From positions 1 through 42,719 of the forward strand of contig NZ_CAMLOV010000028.1 of the NCBI RefSeq assembly GCF_946481715.1: 42,719 nt of DNA, written 5' to 3'. This stretch comes from an uncultured Mucilaginibacter sp. (GTDB lineage: Bacteria > Bacteroidota > Bacteroidia > Sphingobacteriales > Sphingobacteriaceae). The notes under the pieces were generated by a model that was not told where the DNA came from, searched no databases, and saw nothing but the letters and a program-made list of their open reading frames with translations. The position numbers and the translations under genes were made by a program. Positions 42,619 through 42,719 of this stretch are shown one piece after another (the first letter of the stretch is position 1; every line of letters starts with the position of its first letter).

Positions 42619-42719
42619 ATGCCAAACATTGGAAAAATATCAAGGATCATCGGTCCGGTAGTTGACGTAAGTTTCGCTAATGACGCACATCTTCCTAAGA
42701 TTTATGATGCGCTTGAGAT
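42619..42719 (+). CDS. atpD: ATP synthase subunit beta, 5' part (continues beyond window)
   Basis: The first 33 codons begin MPNIGKISRIIGPVVDVSF, the conserved N-terminal beta-barrel 'GPVVDV' of F1 beta. The catalytic P-loop lies beyond the window. In Bacteroidota atpD and atpC are commonly separate from the other F0F1 genes, consistent with this isolated start. It is transcribed away from the fadL-like gene. Confidence 0.96.
   Translation, partial: MPNIGKISRIIGPVVDVSFANDAHLPKIYDALE

Overview
The window looks like a piece of a Bacteroidota chromosome, most probably a Sphingobacteriaceae member such as Mucilaginibacter or Pedobacter. The evidence is indirect. Obg is of the short form and adenylate kinase of the LID-less form, TAnnTTTG-type -7 promoter boxes occur, a FadL-like porin is paired with an SGNH lipoprotein, and atpD stands apart from the rest of the ATP synthase operon. 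The genus is inferred from protein style, not from a marker-gene comparison.

Positions 2-31780 form one very long co-directional block of about 35 genes devoted to a surface or secreted polysaccharide. It opens with the tail of a Wzt-type ABC exporter ATPase. It then carries some 20 glycosyltransferases of several folds (GT2, GT4, GT9, GT10, GT11-like, CgeB-like, GT8-like), five SAM-methyltransferase-type proteins including three FkbM proteins, a DUF268 protein, a membrane O-acyltransferase, two left-handed beta-helix acyltransferases and an NAD-dependent epimerase. Most junctions are short gaps or stop/start overlaps, and about a third of the chosen starts are TTG. The right end (26258-31780) holds a Wzy-like polymerase, a GT4, a methyltransferase, a WaaE-like GT2, an exosortase-family transpeptidase with the Cys/Arg/His signature, a WcaF-like acetyltransferase and a small unknown lipoprotein. 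This end resembles the exosortase-associated EPS loci known in Bacteroidota and is the most unusual part of the window. No sugar-nucleotide synthesis genes, flippase or exosortase substrate were seen.

Positions 31785-33654 are housekeeping genes on the minus strand: obg, adk and tRNA-Arg(ACG). There is a tRNA terminator and an unexplained bulged hairpin between adk and obg. A stand-alone acyltransferase (33858-34955) and a minus-strand peroxiredoxin (34991-35452) follow.

Positions 35593-38349 are a compact operon of an ABC ATPase, a membrane permease, a YtrA-type GntR repressor and a secreted or anchored beta-repeat protein. A 24-bp palindrome sits between its -7 box and the first ATG and is a good candidate operator for the operon's own repressor. 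A VOC protein and a zinc-free quinone oxidoreductase follow. The oxidoreductase gene ends inside a heptanucleotide-repeat element (39733-39829), which also separates it from the convergent SGNH-lipoprotein and FadL pair (39831-42413). The window closes with a divergent promoter region and the first 33 codons of atpD.
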